A DNA stretch of 64,000 nucleotides. Origin: Mycolicibacterium boenickei. GTDB lineage: Bacteria; Actinomycetota; Actinomycetes; Mycobacteriales; Mycobacteriaceae. The DNA is taken from the NCBI RefSeq assembly GCF_010731295.1, contig NZ_AP022579.1:2294001-2358000 (forward strand). The letters are read 5' to 3'. Below the pieces are notes generated by a model. The model was given only the letters and a program-made list of their open reading frames with translations. It searched no databases and was not told the DNA's origin. The position numbers were made by a program, and so were the translations under genes. Below are positions 17,362 through 26,028 of this stretch, in pieces. Each line of letters begins with the position of its first letter. Position 1 is the stretch's first letter.

Positions 17362-17808
17362 TCAGCCGGGGTTCGAGTACACCCGCGTCGGCGTGATCAG
17401 GACGGCGGCGCGACGCTCTTCGCGCATGACGCGGTCGTAGGTGTCCCAGTCGTCGTGGGTGCCGCCGGCCGCCTCGAAGACGGCGCGCAACAGCAGCCGC
17501 AACGCCTCGGCGTCGGTGTCGGGGCTCGGATCATCGGGCCCGATGATCTCGACGGTGCCCTCGACCGTCACCCACTGCCAGCCGGCCCGGGCGACGACGG
17601 TGGCGCGGGGGTCTGCGCGCAGGTGCTGAAGTTTGAGCGACCCGCCGATCGCCACGAGGGTGACGACGGGTTCACCGGTGCGCGGATGGGCCATCACACC
17701 GGCGTTGACGACAGAGGACTGGATGCTGCCGTCACCGCGCAAGGTGCTCAGCGCACAGAGCCCGTGATCGCGGGACAGCATGTCGGCGAATGCGGAAACG
17801 TCGGTCAC
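17362..17808 (-). CDS. PPOX-class F420-dependent oxidoreductase
   Basis: The 148-residue split-barrel protein belongs to the pyridoxamine-5'-phosphate-oxidase-like superfamily. Visible are the N-terminal helix and strand LSRDHGLCALSTLRGDGSIQ, the strand NPRAT-like RADPRATVVA, and VTVEGTVEI. This pattern matches mycobacterial F420-binding members such as the Rv1155 type. The start is GTG at 17808 with TAGGAGG upstream. It follows a second PPOX gene by nine bases, so they form a two-gene operon. The substrate is unknown. It is the first gene of the accessory block after fadB. Confidence 0.82.
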   Translation of the reverse strand: MTDVSAFADMLSRDHGLCALSTLRGDGSIQSSVVNAGVMAHPRTGEPVVTLVAIGGSLKLQHLRADPRATVVARAGWQWVTVEGTVEIIGPDDPSPDTDAEALRLLLRAVFEAAGGTHDDWDTYDRVMREERRAAVLITPTRVYSNPG

Positions 17809-17817
17809 GGCCGCCTC

Positions 17818-18240
17818 CTATTCCGCCACGTCGAAGGCGGCATGGACTTTCGTCGGTCTGACCCGCACCACGAGTTCGCCCGGTACCCCGTTGCGCCGGC
17901 CGAATTCCTCGGCGCGGTCGGCGCCCATGTAGCGGCCGCCGATCCGGGTGGCGGTGCCGAGCAACTCGTCGGGGTCCTCGCCGGTCGACGCGACGCCCTG
18001 AACCTGGACGAACGAAAACGGCGGGGTGTCGTCGTGGATGCACAGCACCACCCGCGAATCCCGGGCCAGGGCTCGGCCCTTGGCGGTGTCTTTACCGGTG
18101 TTGAAGACCAGTTCGCCGTCGTCGACGACGAACCACACCGGCGCCGACAACGGCCGCCCGTCGGCGGCCACCCAGCTCAGCACGGCAGTGCGGGTGCCTT
18201 CGGACAGGAATGCGATGACGTCCTCGGAAAGTTCGCCCAT
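17818..18240 (-). CDS. PPOX-class F420-dependent oxidoreductase
   Basis: The 140-residue split-barrel flavin/F420 family protein shows LSEGTRTAVLSWVAADGRPL, VWFVVDDGELVFNTGKDTAKG and DSRVVLCIHDD, all in the order of the PPOX fold. It is a distant paralogue of the protein encoded immediately downstream, and the pair may form a heteromer or handle related substrates. The ATG at 18240 is the first in-frame start and fits family length. The TIGR03618 F420 subgroup is the likely home, judged by pattern only. Confidence 0.82.
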   Translation of the reverse strand: MGELSEDVIAFLSEGTRTAVLSWVAADGRPLSAPVWFVVDDGELVFNTGKDTAKGRALARDSRVVLCIHDDTPPFSFVQVQGVASTGEDPDELLGTATRIGGRYMGADRAEEFGRRNGVPGELVVRVRPTKVHAAFDVAE

Positions 18241-18394
18241 GTGGCCACGCTACGCCGGGAGTGATGGTCGGCGAGACGTCTGAACGGCCACGTTGAGCCA
18301 CGCAGACTACGGACTTACAAGGGTGCGCCCGCCGTCGGTGACCGGCAGGCTGAGTTCAACGACCGAAACCGGTTGCCGAGAAAGGTGGACGATC

Positions 18395-19060
18395 GTGGAT
18401 GTCTACGAGGCGGTAAGCACCCGGCGCGCAGTGCGGGGCTTCACCGATCAGCCGGTCCCCAAAGAGGTGCTGCAGCGCGTCCTGTCGGCCGCTGCCTGGG
18501 CGCCGTCCGGATCGAATCTGCAACCCTGGCACATCTTCGTGGTCACCGGCGAACCTCTCGCACGGCTCAAGAAGCTCGCCGTCGAGCGGGTGGCTGCCGG
18601 CGATGAGTGGGACGAGGCCGAGTACGTGATGTACCCGCCTGAGTTGAAATCACCGTATGCCGACCGGCGATCCCAGTTCGGCAAGGAGCGGTACAGCGCG
18701 CTCGGTATCGCGCGCGAGGACTGGGAGGCACGTCAGCGGGCCGCCATCGCGAACTGGGATGCCTTCGGCGCGCCCGCTGCCCTGTTCTGCTACATCGATC
18801 GTGACCTCGGCCGCCCCCAGTGGTCGGACCTGGGGATGTTTCTCCAGACGGTCATGCTGCTGTTGCGGGCCGAGGGGTTGCACAGTTGCCCGCAGATGTC
18901 GTGGGCGAAGGTTCGCAAGACCGTCGCGCAGTTCGTCTCGCCGCCGGACGAGCTCATGCTTTTCTGCGGCATGTCGATCGGGTACGAGGATCCAGCGGTC
19001 AACTACATCCGCACCGGCCGGGCCCCGTTGGACGAGACCGTCACGTTCATCGACGACTAG
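18395..19060 (+). CDS. Nitroreductase family protein
   Basis: The 221-residue FMN-dependent nitroreductase-fold protein begins VDVYEAVSTRRAVRGFTD, followed by AAAWAPSGSNLQPWH, the FMN phosphate region, and a C-terminal MSIGYEDP motif. Members reduce nitro groups, quinones or enones with NAD(P)H. GTG at 18395 is preceded by AAAGG at a nine-base spacing and matches the family start; upstream in-frame codons are not family-like. It converges on the FAD monooxygenase gene at 19066. The substrate is unknown. Confidence 0.88.
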   Translation: MDVYEAVSTRRAVRGFTDQPVPKEVLQRVLSAAAWAPSGSNLQPWHIFVVTGEPLARLKKLAVERVAAGDEWDEAEYVMYPPELKSPYADRRSQFGKERYSALGIAREDWEARQRAAIANWDAFGAPAALFCYIDRDLGRPQWSDLGMFLQTVMLLLRAEGLHSCPQMSWAKVRKTVAQFVSPPDELMLFCGMSIGYEDPAVNYIRTGRAPLDETVTFIDD

Positions 19061-19065
19061 TCGGT

Positions 19066-20271
19066 TCAGTTCAATCGGACCGGCCAGCTCGGTAGTGGCA
19101 TGGTGTCGTAGAGTCGCACACCCTTGTCGTTGAGCCGGGCGAGCCTCTGGGAGACGACTGATGGCAGCAGCGAGATCAGCCGGCCGGCACCGACCAATGC
19201 GCGGATGCCCCAATTGCTGGTGGGCACCACGGTTTTCGCGTTCACGCGAGCCAGCTTTCGGCTGTTGACCACCGGCTCCAGCATCGTGCGTTCGTAGGCC
19301 GCGAACGCCGCCGGGTAGTCGTTGCCGGCCCGCACCATCTCGGCGGCCAGCACATAGGCGCCGTACACCGCGAGGCTGGTGCTGCCGCCGACGGCAGGCC
19401 CGGGGCAGTAGCCGGCATCCCCGACGAGGGTCACCCGGCCGCGCGACCAGGTCGTCATCTCCAGCTGGGTGATGGCGTCGAAGTAGAACGTCGGCGTTCG
19501 CGGTACTTCGTCGAGCCAGCGGTCCACCTCGCCACTCATGTGCTCGAATGCGGCACGCAGTTGCGCTTTTTGGCGGTCCGCATCGCGGTAGTCGTACTCC
19601 AGCGGGCGGCTCGGCCGGAAGATGAACACCGCGCGTGCGTCGTCCAGATGGTCGGCGGTGTAGATCCCGGCCATGTGCCCGGGTTTGAAGTAGCCGGTCA
19701 TCTCGCCGTCACGGGCCAGCTCTTTCGGCACCGATACCACCGAGAGGTATCCGCCGAGGAAGCTCTCGGAAACGTTGTCGCCGAACGTCAGCCGCCGCAC
19801 GCCGGAGTGCAGACCATCGGCCCCGACCACGACGTCGAAGCGCCGGGGTGCGTTGTGCTCGAAGGTCACGTCACCGTCCGGTGAGATCGCGGTGATGGTG
19901 TCCCCGAAGAGATACTCGACATCGTCACGGCCGGCCTGGAAATAGATCTCGCTCAGGTCATCTCGCATGATCTCGACGTGCCGGTCGGACATCACCCCGA
20001 TGATCTTGAGGTAGTCCAGGCGGGCGGGGCGCGCCGCGCCGGGCCGGTGGATGATCATCTCGGTGGTGCCGGTGGCGTGCGCCTCGATGTCGGGCAGCAC
20101 GCCCATGCGTTCGGAGATCTCCATGGCGGGCCGGAACAGGTCGACGGCGTGGCCGCCCGTCTTGCGCAGTGCGGGTGAGCGTTCGACCACGGTGACGTCG
20201 ACTCCGTGTCGCGACAGCCAGTAGGCGAGTACGGGCCCGGCGATGCTGGCACCGGAGATGAGTACCTTCAC
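19066..20271 (-). CDS. FAD-dependent aromatic-type monooxygenase
   Basis: The 401-residue group A flavoprotein hydroxylase has the dinucleotide motif VLISGASIAGPVLAYWL at the N-terminus, a central DVVVGADGLHSGVRR motif (DG region near 155-170), and the FAD ribityl-binding motif VTLVGDAGYCPGPAVGGS near 287-304. Such enzymes hydroxylate aromatic or polyketide substrates; TetX-like members act on antibiotics. GTG at 20271 is preceded by GGGGGAAAT. The gene is divergent from a TetR regulator with two operators between them, so it is probably repressed by that protein and induced by its substrate. Confidence 0.88.
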   Translation of the reverse strand: MKVLISGASIAGPVLAYWLSRHGVDVTVVERSPALRKTGGHAVDLFRPAMEISERMGVLPDIEAHATGTTEMIIHRPGAARPARLDYLKIIGVMSDRHVEIMRDDLSEIYFQAGRDDVEYLFGDTITAISPDGDVTFEHNAPRRFDVVVGADGLHSGVRRLTFGDNVSESFLGGYLSVVSVPKELARDGEMTGYFKPGHMAGIYTADHLDDARAVFIFRPSRPLEYDYRDADRQKAQLRAAFEHMSGEVDRWLDEVPRTPTFYFDAITQLEMTTWSRGRVTLVGDAGYCPGPAVGGSTSLAVYGAYVLAAEMVRAGNDYPAAFAAYERTMLEPVVNSRKLARVNAKTVVPTSNWGIRALVGAGRLISLLPSVVSQRLARLNDKGVRLYDTMPLPSWPVRLN

Positions 20272-20283
20272 GATTTCCCCCTT

Positions 20284-20301
20284 ACTTAACGGTCGGTAAG
20301 T
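20284..20301. promoter_or_regulatory. TetR operator site 1
   Basis: ACTTAACGGTCGGTAAGT is an imperfect 18-base palindrome 12 bases before the monooxygenase start. It recurs in reverse orientation 13 bases away. Arrangement and repetition indicate a TetR-type operator. Confidence 0.75.
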
Positions 20302-20314
20302 GCTCTTGTCGAGA

Positions 20315-20332
20315 GCTTACCTATCGTTAAGT
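20315..20332. promoter_or_regulatory. TetR operator site 2
   Basis: On the minus strand this reads ACTTAACGATAGGTAAGC, matching site 1 at 15 of 18 positions. It lies 16 bases before the TetR start and would cover its promoter, implying autorepression as well as control of the divergent monooxygenase. Confidence 0.75.
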
Positions 20333-20348
20333 AAGTTAGGGTGGCTAC

Positions 20349-20894
20349 GTGGCCAAGCCCGCTTTGGATACCCGGCAACGCATCCTCGATGCGGCGCGCG
20401 AGCTGTTCGCCGAGAAGGGGGTGGTGCGTACCAGCCTGCAGGACATCGCCGACCGTCTCGGCATCACCAAGCCCGCGCTGTACTACCACTTCCGGTCACG
20501 CGAAGACCTGGTCCGCAGCATTCTGCAACCGCTGATCGACGAGGGCGAGGCCTTCATCGCCGAGCAGGAACGCAAACGCGGAGCGGCCCGGGCCTCGGCG
20601 CGGGAACTTCTGGAGGGCTACTTCGACTTCCATTTCCGGCATCGCGCCGATCTCATCCTGATCGTCTCCGAGCTGACCACGCTGGTCGATCTGGGGTTGA
20701 TCGACCAACTGCTGGCCTGGCGGGCCCGGCTCGGCGTGCTGGTTTTCGGCCGCAAGCCGACCCTGCAGCAGTCCGCCCGCGCGGTCATCGCGTTCGGCGG
20801 TCTGCAGGACTGCTGCCTACAGTTCCCCGACACTCCCTATGAACAGCTGCGTGCCGCCACCGTGGACGGGGCGATGGCCGCATTGGGTCTCTAG
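20349..20894 (+). CDS. TetR family transcriptional repressor
   Basis: The 181-residue protein begins with a TetR DNA-binding domain: RQRILDAARELFAEKGVVRT then the recognition helix GITKPALYYHFRSREDL. A variable helical ligand domain follows. The start is GTG at 20349. No clear ribosome site precedes it, so a short-leader or leaderless mRNA is possible. It is divergent from the FAD monooxygenase, and two matching operators fill the 77-base gap, which strongly suggests autoregulation and control of that enzyme. The ligand is unknown but may be the monooxygenase substrate. Confidence 0.92.
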   Translation: MAKPALDTRQRILDAARELFAEKGVVRTSLQDIADRLGITKPALYYHFRSREDLVRSILQPLIDEGEAFIAEQERKRGAARASARELLEGYFDFHFRHRADLILIVSELTTLVDLGLIDQLLAWRARLGVLVFGRKPTLQQSARAVIAFGGLQDCCLQFPDTPYEQLRAATVDGAMAALGL

Positions 20895-20949
20895 CCGCTG
20901 CACTGTCGAGTGGGCATGATGGATGGCACTGCCGATGACGGGGGGCCAG

Positions 20950-22785
20950 ATGTCCGGTGACATGGGAGACGTGAAACTCATCCCTCTCGAAGTCCTGCTG
21001 GGCCAGCCGGAACGGGCTGGTGCCCTGATATCACCGGACGGCACCCGGCTCTCCTATCTCGCCCCACTCGAGGGCGTGTTGAACGTGTTCGTCGGTGATG
21101 TCGCGTCGGGCGCCGAGCGGCCGGTTACTCACGACACCGATCGCGGGATACAGGCCTACTTCTGGGCGCATGACAACCGTCACCTCATGTACATCCGGGA
21201 CAAGGACGGCAGTGAGAATTTCCGGCTGTATGACGTCGACCTGCAGACCGGGGCCGAGCGGGACCTGACACCGATGGACGGTGTGCAGTGTCGAGTCATC
21301 GCGCATCGCAAGCGGTTTCCCAACGACGTGCTGGTCGCGATCAACAAGGACAATCCGCAGCTGCACGATGTGTATCACCTCGACTTGAGTACCGGGGAGT
21401 TGCGCAAGGTTGTCGAGAATCCCGGCTATCTGGGCTGGGTGGTCGACGATGACCTGTTGGTACGGGGCGCGGCCGCGCCGACGGCCGAAGGCGGCTTGAT
21501 CATCGTGGTGCGTGACGATGAGACGTCTCCGTGGCGGACGCTGCTGGAGGTCGGGCCGGAGGACGCGGAATCGACCGGGCCGGTGGGATTTACGAAGGAC
21601 GGCACGGCGATGTACCTGCAGTCCTCGGTTGGTTCGAATACCAGCAGGCTGGTCAGGATGGACATCGCAACCGGCACGACCGAGGTGATCGCCGAGGACC
21701 CTACCTACGACATCAACAGCGTGATCATCCATCCCGACACCCGAGAAATTCAGGGCGTGACGGTGTACGCCGAGCGCCAGGAGTACCGGATCTTCGACGA
21801 CTCGATACGCGGCGACATCGAGGCACTCGAGCGGCTGCACCCCGGTGAGCTGATGATCCGGGACCGCGACGACGCCGATGCCACGTGGCTCGTCGCATTC
21901 GACCAGGACTCGGGACCGGTGAAGTTCTACCGTTGGGATCGTGGTTCGCAAACGGCGACATTCCTTTTCGATCACCGTCCAGAGCTCAACGACTACCCGC
22001 TGGTGCCGATGGAACCGTTCAGCTACACCGCCCGGGACGGGTTGACGATCCATGGCTACCTGTCCTTTCCGCCGGGCGCGGACCGCAAGAATCTCCCCAC
22101 CGTCCTCGACGTGCACGGTGGGCCGTGGGGCCGGGTCGGCTGGGGCCTCGACCCCGAGGCGCAATGGCTCGCCAACCGCGGGTACCTGTGTGTGCAGGTG
22201 AACTTTCGCGGCTCCAGCGGCTACGGCAAGGATTTCCTCAACGCCGGCAACCGGGAGTGGGCCGCCAAGATGCACGACGACCTGCTGGACGCCATCGACC
22301 ACCTCGTCGGCCAGGGGATCGTCGACCGGGACCGGGTCGCCATCTACGGCGGCTCCTACGGCGGGTATGCGGCGCTGGTCGGCGCGACCTTCACCCCCGA
22401 TGTGTTCCGGTGCGCGATCTCGATGGTCGGGCCGTCCAACCTGAACACCCTCATCGAGTCGTTCCCCGAGTATTGGAGGCCGATGATCATGCTGTGGCAC
22501 AAGCGCGTTGGTGAGGACCCCGACTTCCTGTGGTCCCGCTCGCCGCTGTCCCGGGTGGACGCCATCCGGATTCCGATCCTGATCGGCCAGGGGGAGAACG
22601 ATCCGAGGGTGAAGCGGGCGGAGTCCGAGCAGATCGTGGCGGCCATGGAAGAACGCGGCCTCGACTACGAGTATGCGATGTATGAGAACGAGGGCCACGG
22701 ATTCGTCAAACCCGAGAACCGCCTTGATTTCTACCACCGGGCAGACCGGTTTCTCGCCAAACATCTCGGCGGTCGTGCCGAGTGA
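20950..22785 (+). CDS. S9 family prolyl oligopeptidase-like peptidase
   Basis: The 611-residue protein has an N-terminal beta-propeller (about 20-365) and a C-terminal alpha/beta-hydrolase domain. The nucleophile is Ser469 in YGGSYGGYAA, the acid is in GQGENDPRVK, and the His is in NEGHGF near the C-terminus. The LDVHGGPW motif forms the oxyanion hole. It would cleave oligopeptides or acyl-aminoacyl substrates in the cytoplasm; no signal peptide is seen. The ATG at 20950 follows GGGGGGCC; an upstream in-frame ATG at 20923 has no such site. Convergent with the alcohol dehydrogenase gene. Confidence 0.9.
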   Translation: MSGDMGDVKLIPLEVLLGQPERAGALISPDGTRLSYLAPLEGVLNVFVGDVASGAERPVTHDTDRGIQAYFWAHDNRHLMYIRDKDGSENFRLYDVDLQTGAERDLTPMDGVQCRVIAHRKRFPNDVLVAINKDNPQLHDVYHLDLSTGELRKVVENPGYLGWVVDDDLLVRGAAAPTAEGGLIIVVRDDETSPWRTLLEVGPEDAESTGPVGFTKDGTAMYLQSSVGSNTSRLVRMDIATGTTEVIAEDPTYDINSVIIHPDTREIQGVTVYAERQEYRIFDDSIRGDIEALERLHPGELMIRDRDDADATWLVAFDQDSGPVKFYRWDRGSQTATFLFDHRPELNDYPLVPMEPFSYTARDGLTIHGYLSFPPGADRKNLPTVLDVHGGPWGRVGWGLDPEAQWLANRGYLCVQVNFRGSSGYGKDFLNAGNREWAAKMHDDLLDAIDHLVGQGIVDRDRVAIYGGSYGGYAALVGATFTPDVFRCAISMVGPSNLNTLIESFPEYWRPMIMLWHKRVGEDPDFLWSRSPLSRVDAIRIPILIGQGENDPRVKRAESEQIVAAMEERGLDYEYAMYENEGHGFVKPENRLDFYHRADRFLAKHLGGRAE

Positions 22786-22788
22786 GCG

Positions 22789-23799
22789 TCAGTCGAACGT
22801 GACGACGATCTTGTCGGCGGCGCCCGGTGTGGACGCGGTGGCCAGCGCTTCGTCGACGCGGTCGAACGGGATGGTGTGGCTGACGATGCGGGCGTACTTC
22901 TGCCAGTTGGCGACGAGATCCTCGGTCACGTCGAAGATCTCGTCCGGGTAGCCCATCGATCCGAGGATGGTGATCTCGTTGCTCATGAGCGACAGGAAGT
23001 CCACCGATACCGGTTCCTTGTGGACGGCCACCACGCCGATCGTCGCGCCCTTCTTGGCCATCGTCACCGCGCTCTGGACGACGGCGGGCACGCCTGCGGC
23101 GTCGAGGTAGATGTCGGTGCCGGCCTTCCCGGGGAACATCGCTTCGCCGGGGCCGTGGAGCTCGACGAGGCGCTGCGCGAGGTTCTCCTCGGCGGAGTTG
23201 ATGACGGCGTCCGCACCGATCTCCAGTGCCGTTTCCAGCCGGGAGGCGATGAGGTCGGCCACCACGACATGTTGTACACCAAGGGATTTGAGTGCCAGGA
23301 TGGCGCCGAGGCCGATCGGGCCCGCGCCGAAGACGAGCACCTTGTCGGTGGTGCGGGGCCGGCAGCGGTTGACGGCATGGCGCGCGACGGCCATGGGCTC
23401 GTTGAGTGCGGCCACCTCGAAGGGAATGTGGTCGGGAATGACCTCGAGGTGTGTCCCGCGCACCGCGTCGGTGATGAGCAGGAACTCGGCCAGGGCGCCG
23501 CGGCCACCGCCGTTGCCGATGATGTCGCCGGGCGAAGCCATGGGGTCGACGACGACGTGGTCGCCGACCTTGAGTCCGGTGACTTCGTCTCCCGCGGCGA
23601 CGATCTCGCCGGCAGGCTCGTGGCCCAGGGGCATGCGACCCTGGTGCGGGGGCAGCCCGCCGAGCGCGATGTAGAGCGCGTCGCTGCCGCAGATGCCGCA
23701 GGCGCGGATCTTCACCAGCACGTCGCGCGGCCCGATCTCAGGTTGAGCCACGTCGACGACGTCCGTCGCGCCGGGACCGGTCACCATCGTCACCTTCAT
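22789..23799 (-). CDS. Zinc-binding MDR alcohol dehydrogenase
   Basis: The 336-residue medium-chain dehydrogenase shows the catalytic zinc Cys in CGICGSD, the GHEPAGEIV motif with the second ligand region, and the cofactor-binding VLVFGAGPIGLGAI. The four-Cys structural-zinc loop of classic alcohol dehydrogenases is missing; the corresponding region is Gly-rich (IGNGGGRG). It would oxidise an alcohol or polyol with NAD(P). Its start overlaps the stop of the IclR gene by four bases (ATGA), so regulator and dehydrogenase are one transcript. Confidence 0.88.
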   Translation of the reverse strand: MKVTMVTGPGATDVVDVAQPEIGPRDVLVKIRACGICGSDALYIALGGLPPHQGRMPLGHEPAGEIVAAGDEVTGLKVGDHVVVDPMASPGDIIGNGGGRGALAEFLLITDAVRGTHLEVIPDHIPFEVAALNEPMAVARHAVNRCRPRTTDKVLVFGAGPIGLGAILALKSLGVQHVVVADLIASRLETALEIGADAVINSAEENLAQRLVELHGPGEAMFPGKAGTDIYLDAAGVPAVVQSAVTMAKKGATIGVVAVHKEPVSVDFLSLMSNEITILGSMGYPDEIFDVTEDLVANWQKYARIVSHTIPFDRVDEALATASTPGAADKIVVTFD

Positions 23800-24695
23800 G
23801 CGCTTACTCCTTGCAGACGATCTTCGATTCGCTGTGCGGCATCACAGACCTGTGCGCCCAGTTCTGCCACGGTGGCGGCGGTGAGCGCGCCGAACGGCGC
23901 GGCCGTCACCGACATCGTCACGAGGCCGTCGGCATCCCGGACCGGGGCGGAGATGGTGGCGATCCGGTGAGGGCCCGCATCGTCGAGCTCGCCGGGGAGG
24001 TAGTCGACCAGGGTGAGGTCGGCGAAGGACCAGGCCAGGCGCCGGGTGATGGCGTCGGGCTCGCCCTCGTCGGCCAGGGCGCGCAGAGCGGAGTAGACCC
24101 GGACGTACTCCGGGCTGAGCCGCTCGATGACGTATCCGCGCCGGCGCACCTCGGCCAGGACCGCCGCCAGGCGCTTGCGGAGCTTGGGTGCCGGCTCTCC
24201 CACGGCACCCAGCCAGGACTCCTGCGCCGACTGGGCGGCCCATGCCACATAGTCACGACCGAAAGGGGCCACCAGCGGGATGCGGAACCCGGTCCTGATG
24301 TGCGGTGCGGTCAGGGTCTCGCCGACCGCGTCGATGATGTGCAGGCTCGCGGCCTCGCGGCGGGCGAGGAATGCCTGTGCACCAGTGGATTCGGAAAGGG
24401 CCTGTAGGACAGGGCGGAAGGCGCGGTTGTTCGAGGGGCGCCCGAGTGCTGCCACCGCCGGCCCGCAGGAGTAGCCGCCGCCGGTGTCGTCGCGCACCGC
24501 CCACTGATGTGCGGCGAGCGTGGTCAGGATGGCATGTCCGGTGGCGCGGCTGATGTCGAGGCGCCGGGAGATCTCGGCGAGCGGGAACGCCCGATCGGGC
24601 TCGGCTCCCAGCAATTGCATCACCGCGATCACCCGCTCGGTCGGCGGCGACGGCACTTGACTGGCGGTGGTCTGCCGGTCTACCTTCAGCGTCAT
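23796..24695 (-). CDS. IclR family transcriptional regulator
   Basis: The 299-residue protein has a winged helix at about 15-80 (FPLAEISRRLDISRATGHAIL) and a C-terminal GAF-like effector domain. ATG at 24695 begins at MTLKVDRQ; the longer reading frame upstream is antisense to the sulfotransferase gene and is not family-like. The gene precedes the alcohol dehydrogenase in one operon and is divergent from the sulfotransferase-MBL-SDR operon. The shared 58-base gap holds a perfect palindrome. It probably controls both sides in response to a pathway intermediate. Confidence 0.9.
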   Translation of the reverse strand: MTLKVDRQTTASQVPSPPTERVIAVMQLLGAEPDRAFPLAEISRRLDISRATGHAILTTLAAHQWAVRDDTGGGYSCGPAVAALGRPSNNRAFRPVLQALSESTGAQAFLARREAASLHIIDAVGETLTAPHIRTGFRIPLVAPFGRDYVAWAAQSAQESWLGAVGEPAPKLRKRLAAVLAEVRRRGYVIERLSPEYVRVYSALRALADEGEPDAITRRLAWSFADLTLVDYLPGELDDAGPHRIATISAPVRDADGLVTMSVTAAPFGALTAATVAELGAQVCDAAQRIEDRLQGVSA

Positions 24696-24696
24696 A

Positions 24697-24724
24697 TTTT
24701 CGAACGGTACGTCGAATATTCGAC
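24697..24724. promoter_or_regulatory. IclR operator region with palindrome GTCGAATATTCGAC
   Basis: A perfect 14-base palindrome, GTCGAATATTCGAC, occupies 24711-24724. A further TTCGAA half-site lies just before it at 24699-24704. The cluster of TTCGA/TCGAA half-sites sits directly before the IclR start and 30 bases from the divergent sulfotransferase gene. This is the expected place for an IclR operator. Confidence 0.6.
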
Positions 24725-24753
24725 ACGCACAAGTCGCAAACCGGGAGTGATGG

Positions 24754-26016
24754 ATGGGCAGCGTCACCGACGTCATCGAGTTCGACGACCTCGCCGCGCC
24801 TCGGCTCAGCGAGGCGCAGCGACAGATCCTGGAGTACACCGAGGCCAGGCGGGTCGAATTCGATATCGAGGCGATGCTGGCCGAGGCGGTGACCCAGGCC
24901 GGGGTGGCCGACCTCGCCGACACCGCCGGCTTCGGTGACCGTTTGTCCGCGCACGTCGCCGCGATCGAAGCCGACACCGGCCTGACTCAGCTGGCCCGGA
25001 TGACCTTGCGCAGCAGGGTGGTTCGCCTGCTGCGCAACCGGCTGTCGCTCAACGATCTGATCAAGCGCTATCCCGAGATCGAAGCGATCCCGATCGAGCG
25101 GCCGTTCATCGTCGTCGGGATGCCGCGCTCGGGCACCACGCATCTGGTGAACCTCATCGCCGCCGATCCGGGCCGCCGCGCGTTGCCGTACTGGGAGAGC
25201 CAGGAGCCGATACCTGCGCGCGGGCACGGTGCGGACGTCTACGGGGTCGACCCACGCTACGCGCGGGTGAAAGCCGAACACGACGCGTTGATGGCCAGCA
25301 CCCCACTGGTGGCCGCCATGCACGACAGGTTCCCGGAGGCGATCGAGGAGGAGGTTGAACTGCTCGACCTCGACCTGGCGTCATATGTGCTGGAATGGCA
25401 TGCTCGCGTGCCGGATTGGCGCGACTACTACCTCGGGCTGGACCAGGTCGGGCACTACGCCTACCTGAAGAAGGTGCTGCAGGCGCTGACGTTCCTGCGG
25501 GGCCCGCGGACCTGGGTGCTCAAGAGCCCGCAGCATTGTGAGCAGCTGGGTCCGCTGATGGCGACCTTCCCGGATGCGACGGTGGCGTTCACTCACCGCG
25601 ACCCCGTGGCGGTGATTCAGTCGGCCATCACGATGATGGCCTACGGCGACCGGATGCGCCGGACGAGCATCGACCCCGCCTGGTTGGTCGACTATTGGAG
25701 CGACCGCGTGCATCGGCTGCTCAGCGCGTGCGTGCGGGACCGCGAGCTGGTGCCGGCCGACCGCAGCATCGACGTCGCGTTCCACCACCTCAACGGCAAC
25801 GAGATGCCGTTGCTGGAACAGCTTTACGCCCGTGGTGGGGTCGACCTGACGGTGAAGGCGCGCAAACGTTTCCAGCAGTACCTGAACGGTAACCCGCGTG
25901 GCAAGCACGGCCGTATCCGCTATGACCTGCAGCGACATTTCGGGGTGTCCGCCGACGAGCTGCGCGGCCGGTTCGACTTCTACTTCAACCGGTTCGACGT
26001 GCGGCCCGAGAGCTGA
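24754..26016 (+). CDS. Sulfotransferase family protein
   Basis: The 420-residue protein has the PAPS 5'-phosphosulfate loop FIVVGMPRSGTTHLVN (118-133) and a later 3'-phosphate-binding segment, VAFTHRDPVAVIQS. This family is expanded in mycobacteria and often lies with lipid or sterol catabolic genes. Activity on a small hydroxylated molecule is inferred. No signal peptide or membrane helix is present. It is the first gene of an operon that continues with an MBL-fold alkylsulfatase-like protein 12 bases later, an SDR and a luciferase-like enzyme. An IclR regulator is divergent. Confidence 0.87.
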   Translation: MGSVTDVIEFDDLAAPRLSEAQRQILEYTEARRVEFDIEAMLAEAVTQAGVADLADTAGFGDRLSAHVAAIEADTGLTQLARMTLRSRVVRLLRNRLSLNDLIKRYPEIEAIPIERPFIVVGMPRSGTTHLVNLIAADPGRRALPYWESQEPIPARGHGADVYGVDPRYARVKAEHDALMASTPLVAAMHDRFPEAIEEEVELLDLDLASYVLEWHARVPDWRDYYLGLDQVGHYAYLKKVLQALTFLRGPRTWVLKSPQHCEQLGPLMATFPDATVAFTHRDPVAVIQSAITMMAYGDRMRRTSIDPAWLVDYWSDRVHRLLSACVRDRELVPADRSIDVAFHHLNGNEMPLLEQLYARGGVDLTVKARKRFQQYLNGNPRGKHGRIRYDLQRHFGVSADELRGRFDFYFNRFDVRPES

Positions 26017-26028
26017 GGAGGATCCCCG

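Noticed and set aside
21031..22764. A 577-residue open frame antisense to the S9 peptidase
   Set aside because: Same cause: the sense frame has a complete catalytic triad and the antisense product has no domain.
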